Assembly (NCBI GenBank): GCA_035196065.1
Contig: CP136575.1
Coordinates: 835,001-899,000 of the forward strand
Length of the DNA: 64,000 nt
Source of the DNA: Sphingobium sp.
Lineage (GTDB): Bacteria; Pseudomonadota; Alphaproteobacteria; Sphingomonadales; Sphingomonadaceae
Direction: 5' to 3'
The stretch's first letter is position 1, and the number at the start of each line of letters is the position of its first letter. The notes below the pieces were generated by a model, which was not told where the DNA came from, did no database searches, and saw nothing but the letters and a program-made list of their open reading frames with translations. The translations under genes were made by a program, and so were the position numbers. Shown piece by piece: positions 9,727 to 17,687 of this stretch.

Positions 9727-10965
9727 ATGATGTCGCAATCTGTCAGTCAGGATCGCCATATCACGCTCGATGCGATGCGCGGTTTCGCGGTGATGGGGAT
9801 ATTGGCGATGAACATTATCGCCTTTGCGATGCCTGAATGGGCCTATGTCACGCCGCTGGCCTATGGCGGAGAAAGCCTGTCAGACCGGATTGCCTGGTTC
9901 CTCTCGGCGGTTTTTGTCGACGGCAAGATGCGTGGGCTTTTCTCGCTGCTTTTTGGTGCAAGCCTGATGCTGATAACCGAACGTGCCGAGGCAAAGGGGG
10001 CTAGCGCCGCGCGTACCCATTATGCGCGGATGGCCTGGCTCGCTCTGTTCGGCCTCGCGCATTTCTACTTCATCTGGTTTGGCGACATATTGTTTCTATA
10101 TGCGATGCTCGGATGCGTTGCGTTCCTGTTTCGCCATTGGGAACCCGCGCGGTTGATAAAATGGGCGATCATCATTTTCCTGATCGGCTGGCTTTTCTGG
10201 GGCCTTCAATTTGTAGGGCTACAGATATTGCAGTTCTTTGCGACCCGTCCGGATGCGGACGCCTCGCTGGTCGCGCAATATCGCGAAATACTGAACAGTC
10301 CCGCTTTCGCAATGAATGTCGAGGCGGACCTCGCGCTGCATCGCGGCGGCTATGCAGAAATTGTCGCTTCCAAGCTGCGCGACTGGAGTGATCCGTTGTT
10401 CGCCATCCTGCAAGGCGGGCATGAGACGCTTGCCTTGATGATGGTTGGCATGGCCCTGCTGAAAAACGGTTTTTTGACGGGGCAGCTTGAGCCTGATGAA
10501 TATCGGCGTTGGGTGCGACGCCTGTTGTTGCCGGGGCTGATTTTGAGCGCGCTGGTTGCAGGCTGGGTCGCGATGATGGGGTTCGATCTTGTCACCTCGC
10601 TGGCGGCTTTCCTGACATGGTCGGCCATTCCCCGAATGATGCTGACGATTGCATATGCCGCACTTTTGCTCCTGCTCATCCGCCGCATGGCAGGCGGAGC
10701 GTTGCTTGGCCGGGTTGCGGCTGCCGGCCGCGTTGCCTTCACCAATTATCTTGGCACCAGCATCGTGATGACGACGATATTCTACGGCTATGGCTTCGGC
10801 CTGTACGGCGATTTTGGCCGGGCTGCACTTTGGCTTTTCGTGATCACGGCATGGGCGGTTATGCTCCTTTGGTCGAAGCCGTGGCTTGACCGGTTTCATT
10901 ATGGCCCATTCGAATGGTTATGGCGCAGTTTGGCGCGCGCAGAGGTGCAGAGGTTGCGTCGGTAA
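9727..10965 (+). CDS. DUF418 family integral membrane protein
   Basis: This 412-residue polytopic membrane protein begins with RHITLDAMRGFAVMGILAMNII, typical of DUF418 (YeiB-like) proteins, whose N-terminal half resembles acyltransferase-3/heparan-N-acetyltransferase-like membrane proteins. About ten hydrophobic segments are visible, for example around FGLAHFYFIWFGDILFLYAM. The C-terminal DUF418 part contains GRVAFTNYLGTSIVMT and ends near the usual FxxGPxEWLWR motif (FHYGPFEWLWRSL). The ATG at 9727 has a GAGGGGG ribosome binding site; the open frame reaches further upstream without one. The substrate is unknown. Confidence 0.85.
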   Translation: MMSQSVSQDRHITLDAMRGFAVMGILAMNIIAFAMPEWAYVTPLAYGGESLSDRIAWFLSAVFVDGKMRGLFSLLFGASLMLITERAEAKGASAARTHYARMAWLALFGLAHFYFIWFGDILFLYAMLGCVAFLFRHWEPARLIKWAIIIFLIGWLFWGLQFVGLQILQFFATRPDADASLVAQYREILNSPAFAMNVEADLALHRGGYAEIVASKLRDWSDPLFAILQGGHETLALMMVGMALLKNGFLTGQLEPDEYRRWVRRLLLPGLILSALVAGWVAMMGFDLVTSLAAFLTWSAIPRMMLTIAYAALLLLLIRRMAGGALLGRVAAAGRVAFTNYLGTSIVMTTIFYGYGFGLYGDFGRAALWLFVITAWAVMLLWSKPWLDRFHYGPFEWLWRSLARAEVQRLRR

Positions 10966-10987
10966 GCTGCGGGTGTATTATTGCTAT

Positions 10988-11002
10988 TGCAATCAATTCT
11001 CA
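10988..11002 (+). promoter_or_regulatory. Fur-like box upstream of bfd
   Basis: TGCAATCAATTCTCA matches 9 of 14 defined positions of the 15-bp TGATAATNATTATCA Fur half-site consensus and resembles alphaproteobacterial Fur targets (TGCAA...TTCTCATT). It lies 20 bp before the bfd start, where iron control of this gene would be expected. Confidence 0.45.
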
Positions 11003-11021
11003 TTAACGATACATCCGAATC

Positions 11022-11192
11022 ATGATCGTATGCGTGTGCAATGCCATTCGGGAAAAAGATCTGCGTGACGCGGTGCGTTGCGCTGGCGAACGCCCCAGCG
11101 AAGTCTATGCCCGCCTCGGTAGGAAGCCGAAATGCGGCCAATGCCTTTCGTTCGCGCGAGACATTATCAATGTGAAAGCTGCAAGCGCTTAG
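11022..11192 (+). CDS. bfd: Bacterioferritin-associated ferredoxin (BFD-like [2Fe-2S])
   Basis: This 56-residue ORF begins MIVCVCNAIREKDLRDAV and ends with KCGQCLSFARDIINVKAA. The CxC near the N-terminus and CxxC (KCGQC) near the C-terminus are the four cysteine ligands of BFD-like [2Fe-2S] proteins. Bfd reduces ferric iron in the bacterioferritin core so that iron can be mobilised. The bacterioferritin gene follows 112 bp downstream on the same strand, which strongly supports the assignment. A Fur-like site precedes it, consistent with expression during iron shortage. Confidence 0.9.
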   Translation: MIVCVCNAIREKDLRDAVRCAGERPSEVYARLGRKPKCGQCLSFARDIINVKAASA

Positions 11193-11245
11193 CAATAGCA
11201 GTGCATTAGTCTTTTGAAAAAACGTTCTTTTTCGGGCTTTCGTAC

Positions 11246-11274
11246 TTTGCGAAATGCTCGATCATGCCTATATT
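11246..11274 (+). promoter_or_regulatory. Candidate promoter for bacterioferritin
   Basis: TTTGCG (11246-11251) and TATATT (11269-11274) are separated by exactly 17 bp and lie 31 bp before the bfr start. This suggests that bfr has its own promoter in addition to any read-through from bfd, which would allow the opposite iron response of the two genes. Confidence 0.5.
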
Positions 11275-11304
11275 GATGCAACTCACGCGATCAGGAGCGA
11301 AACC

Positions 11305-11784
11305 ATGAAGGGCGATGCAAAAGTCATCGAATTTTTGAACGAGGCGCTTAAGAATGAGCTGACCGCGATCAATCAATATTGGCTGCATTACCGGCTGCTG
11401 GATAATCTGGGCGTGAAGAAGCTGGCGGAAATGGAACGCCATGAATCGATCGACGAGATGAAGCATGCCGACAAGTTGGCCGAGCGTATCCTGTTCCTCG
11501 ATGGACTGCCCAATTTCCAGATGCTTGGGCGTCTGCGTATCGGTGAATCGGTTGAAGAAATCCTTCAGGCCGACCTTGATCTTGAATATGAAGTGCTGCC
11601 GATGCTGCGGGATGCCATCGCCCATTGTGAAAATGTGCGTGATTTTGTCAGCCGTGATCTCTTCGCCAATATTCTAGCCAGCGAGGAAGAGCATGTCGAC
11701 TTTCTGGAAACGCAGTTTGGCCTCATCCGTCAGATGGGCATCCACAATTATATCCAGCTACAGACCGAACCAGCTGGTGAGTGA
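11305..11784 (+). CDS. bfr: Bacterioferritin
   Basis: Bacterioferritin forms a 24-subunit cage that oxidises Fe(II) at a dinuclear site, stores the mineral, and binds heme between subunit pairs. The product is 159 residues, the standard length. Glu18 (KNELTAINQY), Glu51, His54 and the ASEEEHVDFLE helix supply the ferroxidase ligands, and Met52 in DEMKHAD is the heme axial ligand. The ATG at 11305 follows a clear AGGAGCG ribosome binding site and excludes 17 upstream codons. Its partner bfd lies just upstream. Confidence 0.96.
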   Translation: MKGDAKVIEFLNEALKNELTAINQYWLHYRLLDNLGVKKLAEMERHESIDEMKHADKLAERILFLDGLPNFQMLGRLRIGESVEEILQADLDLEYEVLPMLRDAIAHCENVRDFVSRDLFANILASEEEHVDFLETQFGLIRQMGIHNYIQLQTEPAGE

Positions 11785-11789
11785 CGGCT

Positions 11790-11812
11790 GGCAAGGCCTT
11801 CATGGCCATGCC
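11790..11812. terminator. Weak stem-loop between convergent bfr and hpt genes
   Basis: GGCAAGGCC (11790-11798) can pair imperfectly with GGCCATGCC (11804-11812). It lies just after the bfr stop codon but lacks a T-run, so it is at best a weak or Rho-assisted terminator. Confidence 0.3.
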
Positions 11813-11866
11813 CCTGTCCATTCAGCATTGTGCCCTTGATCGACGCCGTTTGCGTGTGAGCCTAGT

Positions 11867-12298
11867 TTAGAGGCGGCCAAAATGCGTCTGGCTGAACGTG
11901 CGCGATCCATGCGCGGATCGCCGTTCAACCAACGGGCTGATTTCTGCCTCCAGCGCCGTCAAGGTCGTCTCGAACAATGGGCGCAGCAGAACAACCATTT
12001 CCACCAACTCACCCGGATCCTGATGGATCTCGACATAGTGGCGGGCAGTGATTTCGATTTCCTCGGTCAACGCGGCAAGCCTGTCTGCCCCGAATTGCCA
12101 GCTATCGCTTTTCAATGAATGTGCCGGCACAACGAGCTTCACCGAATTGCGCTCGCGTATTGCCTGTTCAATCGCTGCGACCGATTTGACTCCATCTTCG
12201 CGGAAGTAGCCGAGCACGCGCACAAACGCTTCACCCAGCACCGACCGGGTTTCGGCGAATGTCGCCCAATTCACAATTTCTTCGGCCGAATGATCCAT
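11867..12298 (-). CDS. Histidine phosphotransfer (Hpt) domain protein
   Basis: This 143-residue, mostly helical protein contains the phosphotransfer motif PAHSLKSDSWQFGADRLAALTEEIE, with His60 as the expected phosphoryl acceptor. Hpt proteins relay phosphate between hybrid kinases and response regulators in the cytoplasm. No kinase or receiver gene lies nearby, so it is an orphan Hpt. The ATG at 12298 (MDHSAEEIVNW) was preferred to one 45 bp upstream because homologous Hpt proteins start close to the first helix. It could serve a CckA-ChpT-like or stress phosphorelay; the sequence does not decide this. Confidence 0.8.
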   Translation of the reverse strand: MDHSAEEIVNWATFAETRSVLGEAFVRVLGYFREDGVKSVAAIEQAIRERNSVKLVVPAHSLKSDSWQFGADRLAALTEEIEITARHYVEIHQDPGELVEMVVLLRPLFETTLTALEAEISPLVERRSAHGSRTFSQTHFGRL

Positions 12299-12427
12299 CG
12301 CTGTTTGCGCTCTGTCACGAAAAAAGTGCCAAGGCAGAGGCAATAATTGCTACAGGTAAACAAGCCATTGACGACGGATTCGGCCAAACATCGGCGTGTC
12401 TGGGCGCCCCGCAGCACTGCTGCGCAA

Positions 12428-13801
12428 TCAATCCTTGGTTGAGAAGGGATTTTTCGACGAACGGAAATTCATGCGCACCGGTACGGCGCCAAAGCCAAGA
12501 TCGCGGCGGATGCCGTTGAGGAGATAACGGCGATAGCTATCGGGCAACTGGTCGACACGATTGCCAAAAACGACAAAGGTCGGCGGGCGGTTGCGGGCCT
12601 GCGTCACATAGCGCAGCTTGATCCGCTTGCCCCCGGGTGCTGGCGGCGGATTGGCGGCCACAGCCTCTTCAAACCAACGATTGAGCTGCCCTGTCGGCAC
12701 GCGGCTGTTCCAGCTTTCGCGCGCATCGAACGCGGCCTTCAACATCTGGTCCAGCCCTTTGCCGGTCGCGGCCGATACGGCGATCAGGGGAACGCCCTTC
12801 AACTGAGAGAGACCGTCTTCAAGCGCGGCCTTGATACCGTTGAACAAGCTAGATGCGTTTTCCGCTACGTCCCATTTGTTGATCGCGATGACGAGCGCCC
12901 GGCCCTCTTCGATGACATGATCTGCAATTTTGAGATCCTGATGTTCCAGGCCCTTGGTCGCATCGAGAAGCAGTACAACAACTTCGGCAAAATCAATTGC
13001 GCGCCGCGCGTCCGAAACCGAGAGTTTTTCGAGTTTTTCTTGGACCCTAGCGCGCTTGCGCATGCCGGCGGTATCGATCAGGCGCACGCGCCGCTCGGCG
13101 AAATCGGGATCGGCAGGGGCCGGATCGTGCCAGACCCAGTCAATCGCGATACTGTCGCGCGTGATGCCGGCTTCGGGGCCGGTTACCAAGCGGTTCTCGC
13201 CGAGCAACCGGTTGACCAGTGTCGACTTGCCCGCATTGGGGCGACCAACAATCGCCAATTGCAACGGTGCGTCGGGGGACTCGACGTCAAAGCTTTCCTC
13301 TTCAAAGCCATCGACATGGGGCATCAGCGCTTCAAATAGGTCGGCCATGCCCTGGCCATGTTCGGCGCTTATCAGCACCGCTTCGCCAAAGCCGAGCGCA
13401 AAGGCCTCCATCAGCGTTTCTTCGGCTTTGCGGCCTTCGGCCTTGTTGATGACAAGAATGATCGGCTTGTCACTGGTTCTAAGCCAGCGGGCAATTTCCT
13501 CATCCAGCGGCATGACACCGTCGCGTCCATCAACCACGAAGATCGCTGCCGCTGCTCCTGCGAGCGCGGCCTCGGTCTGTTGCCGCATCCGCCCGGGCAG
13601 CGAGGCTGCGTCCTCATCCTCATAACCCGCCGTATCGACGATGCGGAATTTCAGGTCGAACAGCTTGGCATCGCCCTCACGCCGATCACGCGTCACCCCG
13701 GGCTGGTCGTCGACCAAGGCGAGCTTCTTGCCCACCAGCCGGTTGAACAGGGTCGACTTGCCGACATTGGGGCGACCGATAATGGCAATCGACGGCAACA
13801 T
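12428..13801 (-). CDS. der: Ribosome-assembly GTPase Der (EngA)
   Basis: Der is the tandem-GTPase needed for 50S ribosomal subunit maturation. The 457-residue product has two G domains with P-loops GRPNVGKST (near residue 8) and GRPNAGKST (near residue 190), DTAGYEDED and DTAGMRKRA switch regions, NKAEG/NKWD base-recognition motifs, and a C-terminal KH-like domain ending in DLGFGAVPVRMNFRSSKNP. The ATG at 13801 begins directly at MLPSIAIIGRP; upstream frame-open codons would overlap the linker from bamB. It is the last gene of a panB-yfgM-bamB-der run. Confidence 0.95.
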   Translation of the reverse strand: MLPSIAIIGRPNVGKSTLFNRLVGKKLALVDDQPGVTRDRREGDAKLFDLKFRIVDTAGYEDEDAASLPGRMRQQTEAALAGAAAAIFVVDGRDGVMPLDEEIARWLRTSDKPIILVINKAEGRKAEETLMEAFALGFGEAVLISAEHGQGMADLFEALMPHVDGFEEESFDVESPDAPLQLAIVGRPNAGKSTLVNRLLGENRLVTGPEAGITRDSIAIDWVWHDPAPADPDFAERRVRLIDTAGMRKRARVQEKLEKLSVSDARRAIDFAEVVVLLLDATKGLEHQDLKIADHVIEEGRALVIAINKWDVAENASSLFNGIKAALEDGLSQLKGVPLIAVSAATGKGLDQMLKAAFDARESWNSRVPTGQLNRWFEEAVAANPPPAPGGKRIKLRYVTQARNRPPTFVVFGNRVDQLPDSYRRYLLNGIRRDLGFGAVPVRMNFRSSKNPFSTKD

Positions 13802-13842
13802 GCCCCTTTTGTCCTTTCCCGCGGCCGCAGCCGCTTTCTTGC

Positions 13843-15168
13843 TTAACGAAACGCGGTGAGGCGTCCGCTGTCGTCGAGAATGTAGAGGCTGTTGTTCGCA
13901 ATCACAGGCGCAACCGAAATTGGCTGTTTGATATCTACCAACATGCTTGCCGAGCCTTCGCCGGCCGAAACCGACCAAACTTGACCATGGCTGCTGGCAA
14001 CGATCAGGCGATTATTGGCAAGCACCGGTCCACGCCAGGTGATGACGCCAGTCTTGTCTTCTTCGTCGCGATAGCGGGGCAGTTTAGAAATCCAGCGGAT
14101 CTTGCCGGTGGTGCGCTGCACACAGAGCAGTTTTGCATCGCTGGTCATCACGAACACCCATTCGCCCGATACGACCGGGGTCGAAATGCCTGCAATGTTG
14201 ATTTCCCAGATGCGCTGCCCGGTGACCAATTCATAGGCGGCCATCCGGCCGCCCTGGCCAAGTGCGAAAACGCGGCCACGGTCGATGACCGGGTCTGCGT
14301 CAATATCTGTCAGCGTCGAGACGCTGGTCGACATTGCCGTGCGCGACAGGGTGTCGCTCCACAGGCTGCGGCCATTTTCATAGCGATAGGCGGCGAGTTC
14401 GCCGGTTGAATAGCCCGCGATCACCGTGCCTTGTGCGGCTGCCGGGGCGGCAACTCCGAAAATGCCGGACGCGCCAATCGGACCAGCCTCATTCCACTGG
14501 GCTTCGCCATCGACCATGCGCACCGCATAGATCTGGTTATCCTGCGTCATCACATAGGCATTGCCGTTGGAGAGTGTCGGCGCGCCGCGCAGCGGACCAG
14601 CCGGACGTTTCGTCCAGCGGACGGTGCCATTGCTGGCATCAAGTGCGGCGACATCGCCCACGCCATTGGTGGCGAAAAGGGTTGTGCCATCGGTGCTGAC
14701 GCCGCCGCCAAAACGTGACGGGCGGCCGTCCTTATTGACTTCCAATTGGGTGCCCCAAAGCTTGGCACCATTGGTTGCGTCGAACGCGCTGACGGTCGCC
14801 GCAGTGTCAATCACATAGACCTTGCCGTCATGGATTATCGGCGTCGCGGCAAGGCGTTCGCGATTGCTTGCACCTGCGACTTGCACGCTCCATGCGCGCT
14901 GCGGTGCCTCGGCAAGGGTCAGATGGCCGGGCGATTTGGCGGCATTGCCGCCGGGTTGCGACCAGTTTGCATTGGTGGCTGCTGGCGGCAGGATGACGGA
15001 CACACCGGCAAGATTGGGGTCGGCGACGCTATCTGCTTCGGTACCCAATATGTCGATCCGCTTGCCGATCGTCGGCGTGTCCTTGGGTCCCTTTCCGCCC
15101 AAGGCAGCGCAGCCGCCGAGCAGGGCCAGAACGCTCAGCGACGCCAGAATCTTTGCATTTGTCTTCAC
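13843..15168 (-). CDS. bamB: Outer-membrane assembly lipoprotein BamB (PQQ-like beta-propeller)
   Basis: BamB is the beta-propeller lipoprotein of the BAM complex that inserts beta-barrel proteins into the outer membrane. I chose the GTG at 15168, which gives a compact signal peptide with lipobox LLGGC and lipidated Cys20. The alternative ATG 24 bp upstream overlaps the preceding gene. The mature part has repeated WD/PQQ-like blades, seen in repeats such as GKVYVIDTAATVSAFDATNG and GTVRWTKRPAG. It sits directly downstream of yfgM (4-bp gap) and upstream of der, the conserved yfgM-bamB-der order. Confidence 0.92.
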   Translation of the reverse strand: MKTNAKILASLSVLALLGGCAALGGKGPKDTPTIGKRIDILGTEADSVADPNLAGVSVILPPAATNANWSQPGGNAAKSPGHLTLAEAPQRAWSVQVAGASNRERLAATPIIHDGKVYVIDTAATVSAFDATNGAKLWGTQLEVNKDGRPSRFGGGVSTDGTTLFATNGVGDVAALDASNGTVRWTKRPAGPLRGAPTLSNGNAYVMTQDNQIYAVRMVDGEAQWNEAGPIGASGIFGVAAPAAAQGTVIAGYSTGELAAYRYENGRSLWSDTLSRTAMSTSVSTLTDIDADPVIDRGRVFALGQGGRMAAYELVTGQRIWEINIAGISTPVVSGEWVFVMTSDAKLLCVQRTTGKIRWISKLPRYRDEEDKTGVITWRGPVLANNRLIVASSHGQVWSVSAGEGSASMLVDIKQPISVAPVIANNSLYILDDSGRLTAFR

Positions 15169-15172
15169 AGGC

Positions 15173-15916
15173 CTATTTTCCCTCTTTTGCATCGGTTGCC
15201 GATGCACCCGTCTGCTTTGCGTCAAGCTGAACGGTATCCACCCCCAAAGCCCCTGCCATCTGTTGCGCACGGGCACGCAATGTCTGGGGCAAATCTTCCT
15301 GCTTGGCAATCTGGGCAAAAATTGGGCCGGCCAGTTCGTCCTTGCCCATTTTCATATAGGCCAGTGCAGTCATCTCGCCCGCGCTGCCAAACCATGGTGT
15401 ATTTGGCTTGGCGAGCGGCTTGAGGCGGTCGATCACCGCCTGCGGACTGAGCGTTTCATATTCTGTTGTCGTCTGGCGGATCAGCGCGAGGTTGCGAAAT
15501 GCCTCTGGCAGGCTTTCGTCCTTCGCGATCTTTGCATAGTCAGCAACGGCCTTTTTGCTGTTGCCCTCTGCCGCCGCGATATTGGCGAGCAGGATTTGCG
15601 ACATGGCGCGATAGCCAGGCTGGTCGGCCGTAGTCAGCGTGCCCAGGTCCGCTTTGGCCGCAGCAAGATTACCGCCCTGCAGTTTTTCGACTGCGAGTAC
15701 GAATTTCTCGCCCTGTAACTCGGCGGCGGCCTGCTGCTGGTTCTGCCAATAGATCCAGCCGCCAAAAGCCGCGAGGCCAAGAACAATCGCCAACAGCATC
15801 CAGCGACCATAGCGTGTCCAGAAATGGGCAAGATCGCCGGCGCGAACGGCATCATCGACTTCGCGCAGAAAGGCTTCGTCACTTGCATCGCGCCGGTCGG
15901 TGGGTGTCAGTGCCAC
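15173..15916 (-). CDS. yfgM: YfgM-like membrane-anchored TPR protein
   Basis: This 247-residue protein has a cytoplasmic N-terminus, one transmembrane helix (about residues 39-58, ending GWIYWQNQQ) and a periplasmic TPR region such as AYMKMGKDELAGPIFAQIAKQEDLP. It matches the YfgM/tetratricopeptide family, which in enterobacteria associates with SecYEG and PpiD as a periplasmic chaperone hub. The position directly before bamB and der supports the identification. The tail ending TDAKEGK is low-complexity. Confidence 0.85.
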   Translation of the reverse strand: MALTPTDRRDASDEAFLREVDDAVRAGDLAHFWTRYGRWMLLAIVLGLAAFGGWIYWQNQQQAAAELQGEKFVLAVEKLQGGNLAAAKADLGTLTTADQPGYRAMSQILLANIAAAEGNSKKAVADYAKIAKDESLPEAFRNLALIRQTTTEYETLSPQAVIDRLKPLAKPNTPWFGSAGEMTALAYMKMGKDELAGPIFAQIAKQEDLPQTLRARAQQMAGALGVDTVQLDAKQTGASATDAKEGK

Positions 15917-15993
15917 TATGGCCTCCTAAAAACAATTACCGCGTCCTTAGCCATGCTGGCCATCAGATGCCAGTGCGAAGGCGCGGCATGACG

Positions 15994-16860
15994 CTATTCG
16001 GGTTGGTAGAGCTGTTCGGGGCCGGGGAAGACGCGGGCGCGTACGTCATCGGCATATTTTTTCACGGCATCGTCGACATGTTCCTGCATCTCGCCAAAGC
16101 GCTTTACGAATTTGGGAACGCGATCGAACAGACCGAGCATATCCTCTGCCACGAGAACCTGGCCGTCGCACTGCGCTGATGCGCCGATACCGATGGTGGG
16201 ACAGGCGACCTTTTGTGTGATTTCGATAGCGATCGGCTCGAGCACGCCCTCAATCACCAGCGCAAACGCACCGGCCTTTGCTACGGCTTCGGCATCCTCG
16301 ACGATTGCACGAGCTTCTTCTGCGCTTTTGCCGCGCACGCCATAGCCGCCAAGGATGTTGACCGCCTGCGGGGTCAGCCCGACATGGCCCATCACGGGTA
16401 TGCCGCGCTGTGTCAGAAATTCGATGGTCGGCGCGATGACCTTGCCGCCCTCCATCTTCACGCCCGCAGCGCCGGTTTCCTTGAGCAGGCGGGCGGCATT
16501 TTCAAAGGCTTGCTGCGGCGATGCCTCATAAGAGCCAAAGGGCATGTCGACAATCACGGCGGCATGATAACTGCCGCGCACCACCGCTGCGCCGTGCAAC
16601 GCCATCATTTCCATGGTCACGGCAACGGTATGCGGCAGGCCGTAAATCACCTGCGCCAGCGAGTCGCCGACCAGCAGCATGTCGCAATGCGGGTCCATCA
16701 ACTGTGCCATACGGACAGTATAGGCTGTCAGCATTACCAATGGCTCGCCGCCCTTTCGTTGCCGGATGCGCGGCACGGTAAGGCGCTTCATCGGCTGTGG
16801 TGTCGGATTCGCGCGGCTGGTGGAAACCGGCATGGTGAAGGTTTTTGGCGTCGTCGACAT
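15994..16860 (-). CDS. panB: 3-methyl-2-oxobutanoate hydroxymethyltransferase
   Basis: PanB makes ketopantoate from alpha-ketoisovalerate and methylenetetrahydrofolate, the first committed step to pantothenate and CoA. The 288-residue sequence contains [13 protein letters not shown] (Mg-binding Asp), [24 protein letters not shown] and IEGV, all conserved in the family. An N-terminal extension of about 24 residues precedes the usual MKRLTVP core; a start at the internal ATG for MKRLTVP is possible. It precedes yfgM by 77 bp. coaD in the same window acts later in the CoA pathway. Confidence 0.94.
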   Translation of the reverse strand: MSTTPKTFTMPVSTSRANPTPQPMKRLTVPRIRQRKGGEPLVMLTAYTVRMAQLMDPHCDMLLVGDSLAQVIYGLPHTVAVTMEMMALHGAAVVRGSYHAAVIVDMPFGSYEASPQQAFENAARLLKETGAAGVKMEGGKVIAPTIEFLTQRGIPVMGHVGLTPQAVNILGGYGVRGKSAEEARAIVEDAEAVAKAGAFALVIEGVLEPIAIEITQKVACPTIGIGASAQCDGQVLVAEDMLGLFDRVPKFVKRFGEMQEHVDDAVKKYADDVRARVFPGPEQLYQPE

Positions 16861-16921
16861 GGCGCAAGCGCTTAGCGACTAACACGGGGTGGCAAAAGAG
16901 CGAACCTTATGTTTGTCGAAA

Positions 16922-16953
16922 AACATTGACTCAATGTTAAAAACATATAACAT
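16922..16953 (+). promoter_or_regulatory. Promoter with palindromic operator for the membrane protein/XRE pair
   Basis: AACATTGACTCAATGTT (16922-16938) is a perfect 8+1+8 palindrome. A second palindrome, ATGTT-AAA-AACAT (16934-16946), overlaps it. Inside them TTGACT (16926-16931) and TAACAT (16948-16953), 16 bp apart, form a plausible sigma-70 promoter. The downstream operon encodes an XRE repressor-like protein, so autoregulation by binding over the -35 box is likely. Confidence 0.7.
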
Positions 16954-16984
16954 AGTGTGAGAATCAAGTAACATGGAGTTCGAT

Positions 16985-17407
16985 ATGTCGTTTCGTGAGA
17001 AAATCCACTGGGTCGCCCTTGCCGGGCTGATTGCCGGATTTGGTTGGTACTTCCTGTCCTATCCATGGGCCACCGCCAATACCCGCATGGGCATGCTGAC
17101 CTCGGTCTGGATGCTGTTTCCGACCACCATCATCTTCTTGGTGCCCATGATTGCAGGCAGCGCCTATTTTGCCATCCGCACGCCGAAAGAAGCCAATCTG
17201 AAAGAGGATGAGCGTGAAAAGCTGATCCATCTGAAAGGTACGCATGCGGCCTATTATCCGTTGGTCCTAGGAGTGTGGGCCAATATTTTCGCCATGATCA
17301 ACGGACTGATGTACGGCTGGTCGGTAAACATCCTGATGGCAACGCTGGTGCTTGCGGAACTGGTCCGTGTAGGCGCACAACTTTACTATTACCGGCGGGG
17401 CTATTGA
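16985..17407 (+). CDS. Four-helix integral membrane protein paired with XRE regulator
   Basis: This 140-residue protein has four hydrophobic segments, about residues 10-26, 39-60, 88-108 and 113-130. A charged cytoplasmic loop (PKEANLKEDEREKLIHLKG) separates helices two and three. I chose the ATG at 16985 because GGAG lies 7 bp upstream; an ATG at 16973 lacks a ribosome binding site. It is followed after 2 bp by a small XRE-family regulator, a gene pair seen widely in bacteria in which the regulator often controls the membrane protein. Its function is not known to me. Confidence 0.8.
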   Translation: MSFREKIHWVALAGLIAGFGWYFLSYPWATANTRMGMLTSVWMLFPTTIIFLVPMIAGSAYFAIRTPKEANLKEDEREKLIHLKGTHAAYYPLVLGVWANIFAMINGLMYGWSVNILMATLVLAELVRVGAQLYYYRRGY

Positions 17408-17409
17408 TC

Positions 17410-17625
17410 GTGGCGCAACTCCCATTCGACAATGACATAAGGACGCTGCGTTTCCTTGCCGCCGAGATGACTCAAGGCGATCTTGGCGACCGTGTCGGTG
17501 TTACCCGACAGACGATCGCCGCGATCGAACAGGGCAAATATTCGCCCAGCCTTGAGGTAGCCTTTCGCATTGCGCGGGTCTTTGACAAGCCGCTCGAGGA
17601 TGTTTTCCGCTGGCGCGACGACTGA
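17410..17625 (+). CDS. Small XRE-family HTH transcriptional regulator
   Basis: This 71-residue protein is a single Cro/C1-type helix-turn-helix domain. The pattern MTQGDLGDRVGVTRQTIAAIEQGKYSPSLEVAFRIARVF is that of the compact YozG-like regulators. The GTG start at 17410 lies 2 bp after the stop of the membrane protein, so the two genes are surely co-transcribed. A TTG six bases earlier is the only alternative. The perfect palindrome over the operon promoter is a natural target for a dimer of this protein. Confidence 0.88.
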   Translation: MAQLPFDNDIRTLRFLAAEMTQGDLGDRVGVTRQTIAAIEQGKYSPSLEVAFRIARVFDKPLEDVFRWRDD

Positions 17626-17687
17626 TCCGGGTTCTGCCCGCCGCGCATTGGAAGAGGTAAGGCCCCTCCCAATCGCTGCAATGACGG

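Noticed and set aside
12299-12427. GC-rich hairpin after der as a terminator
   Set aside because: A GCAGC-ACT-GCTGC stem is present, but it is short and lacks a T-run; the rest of the gap is probably the hpt promoter.
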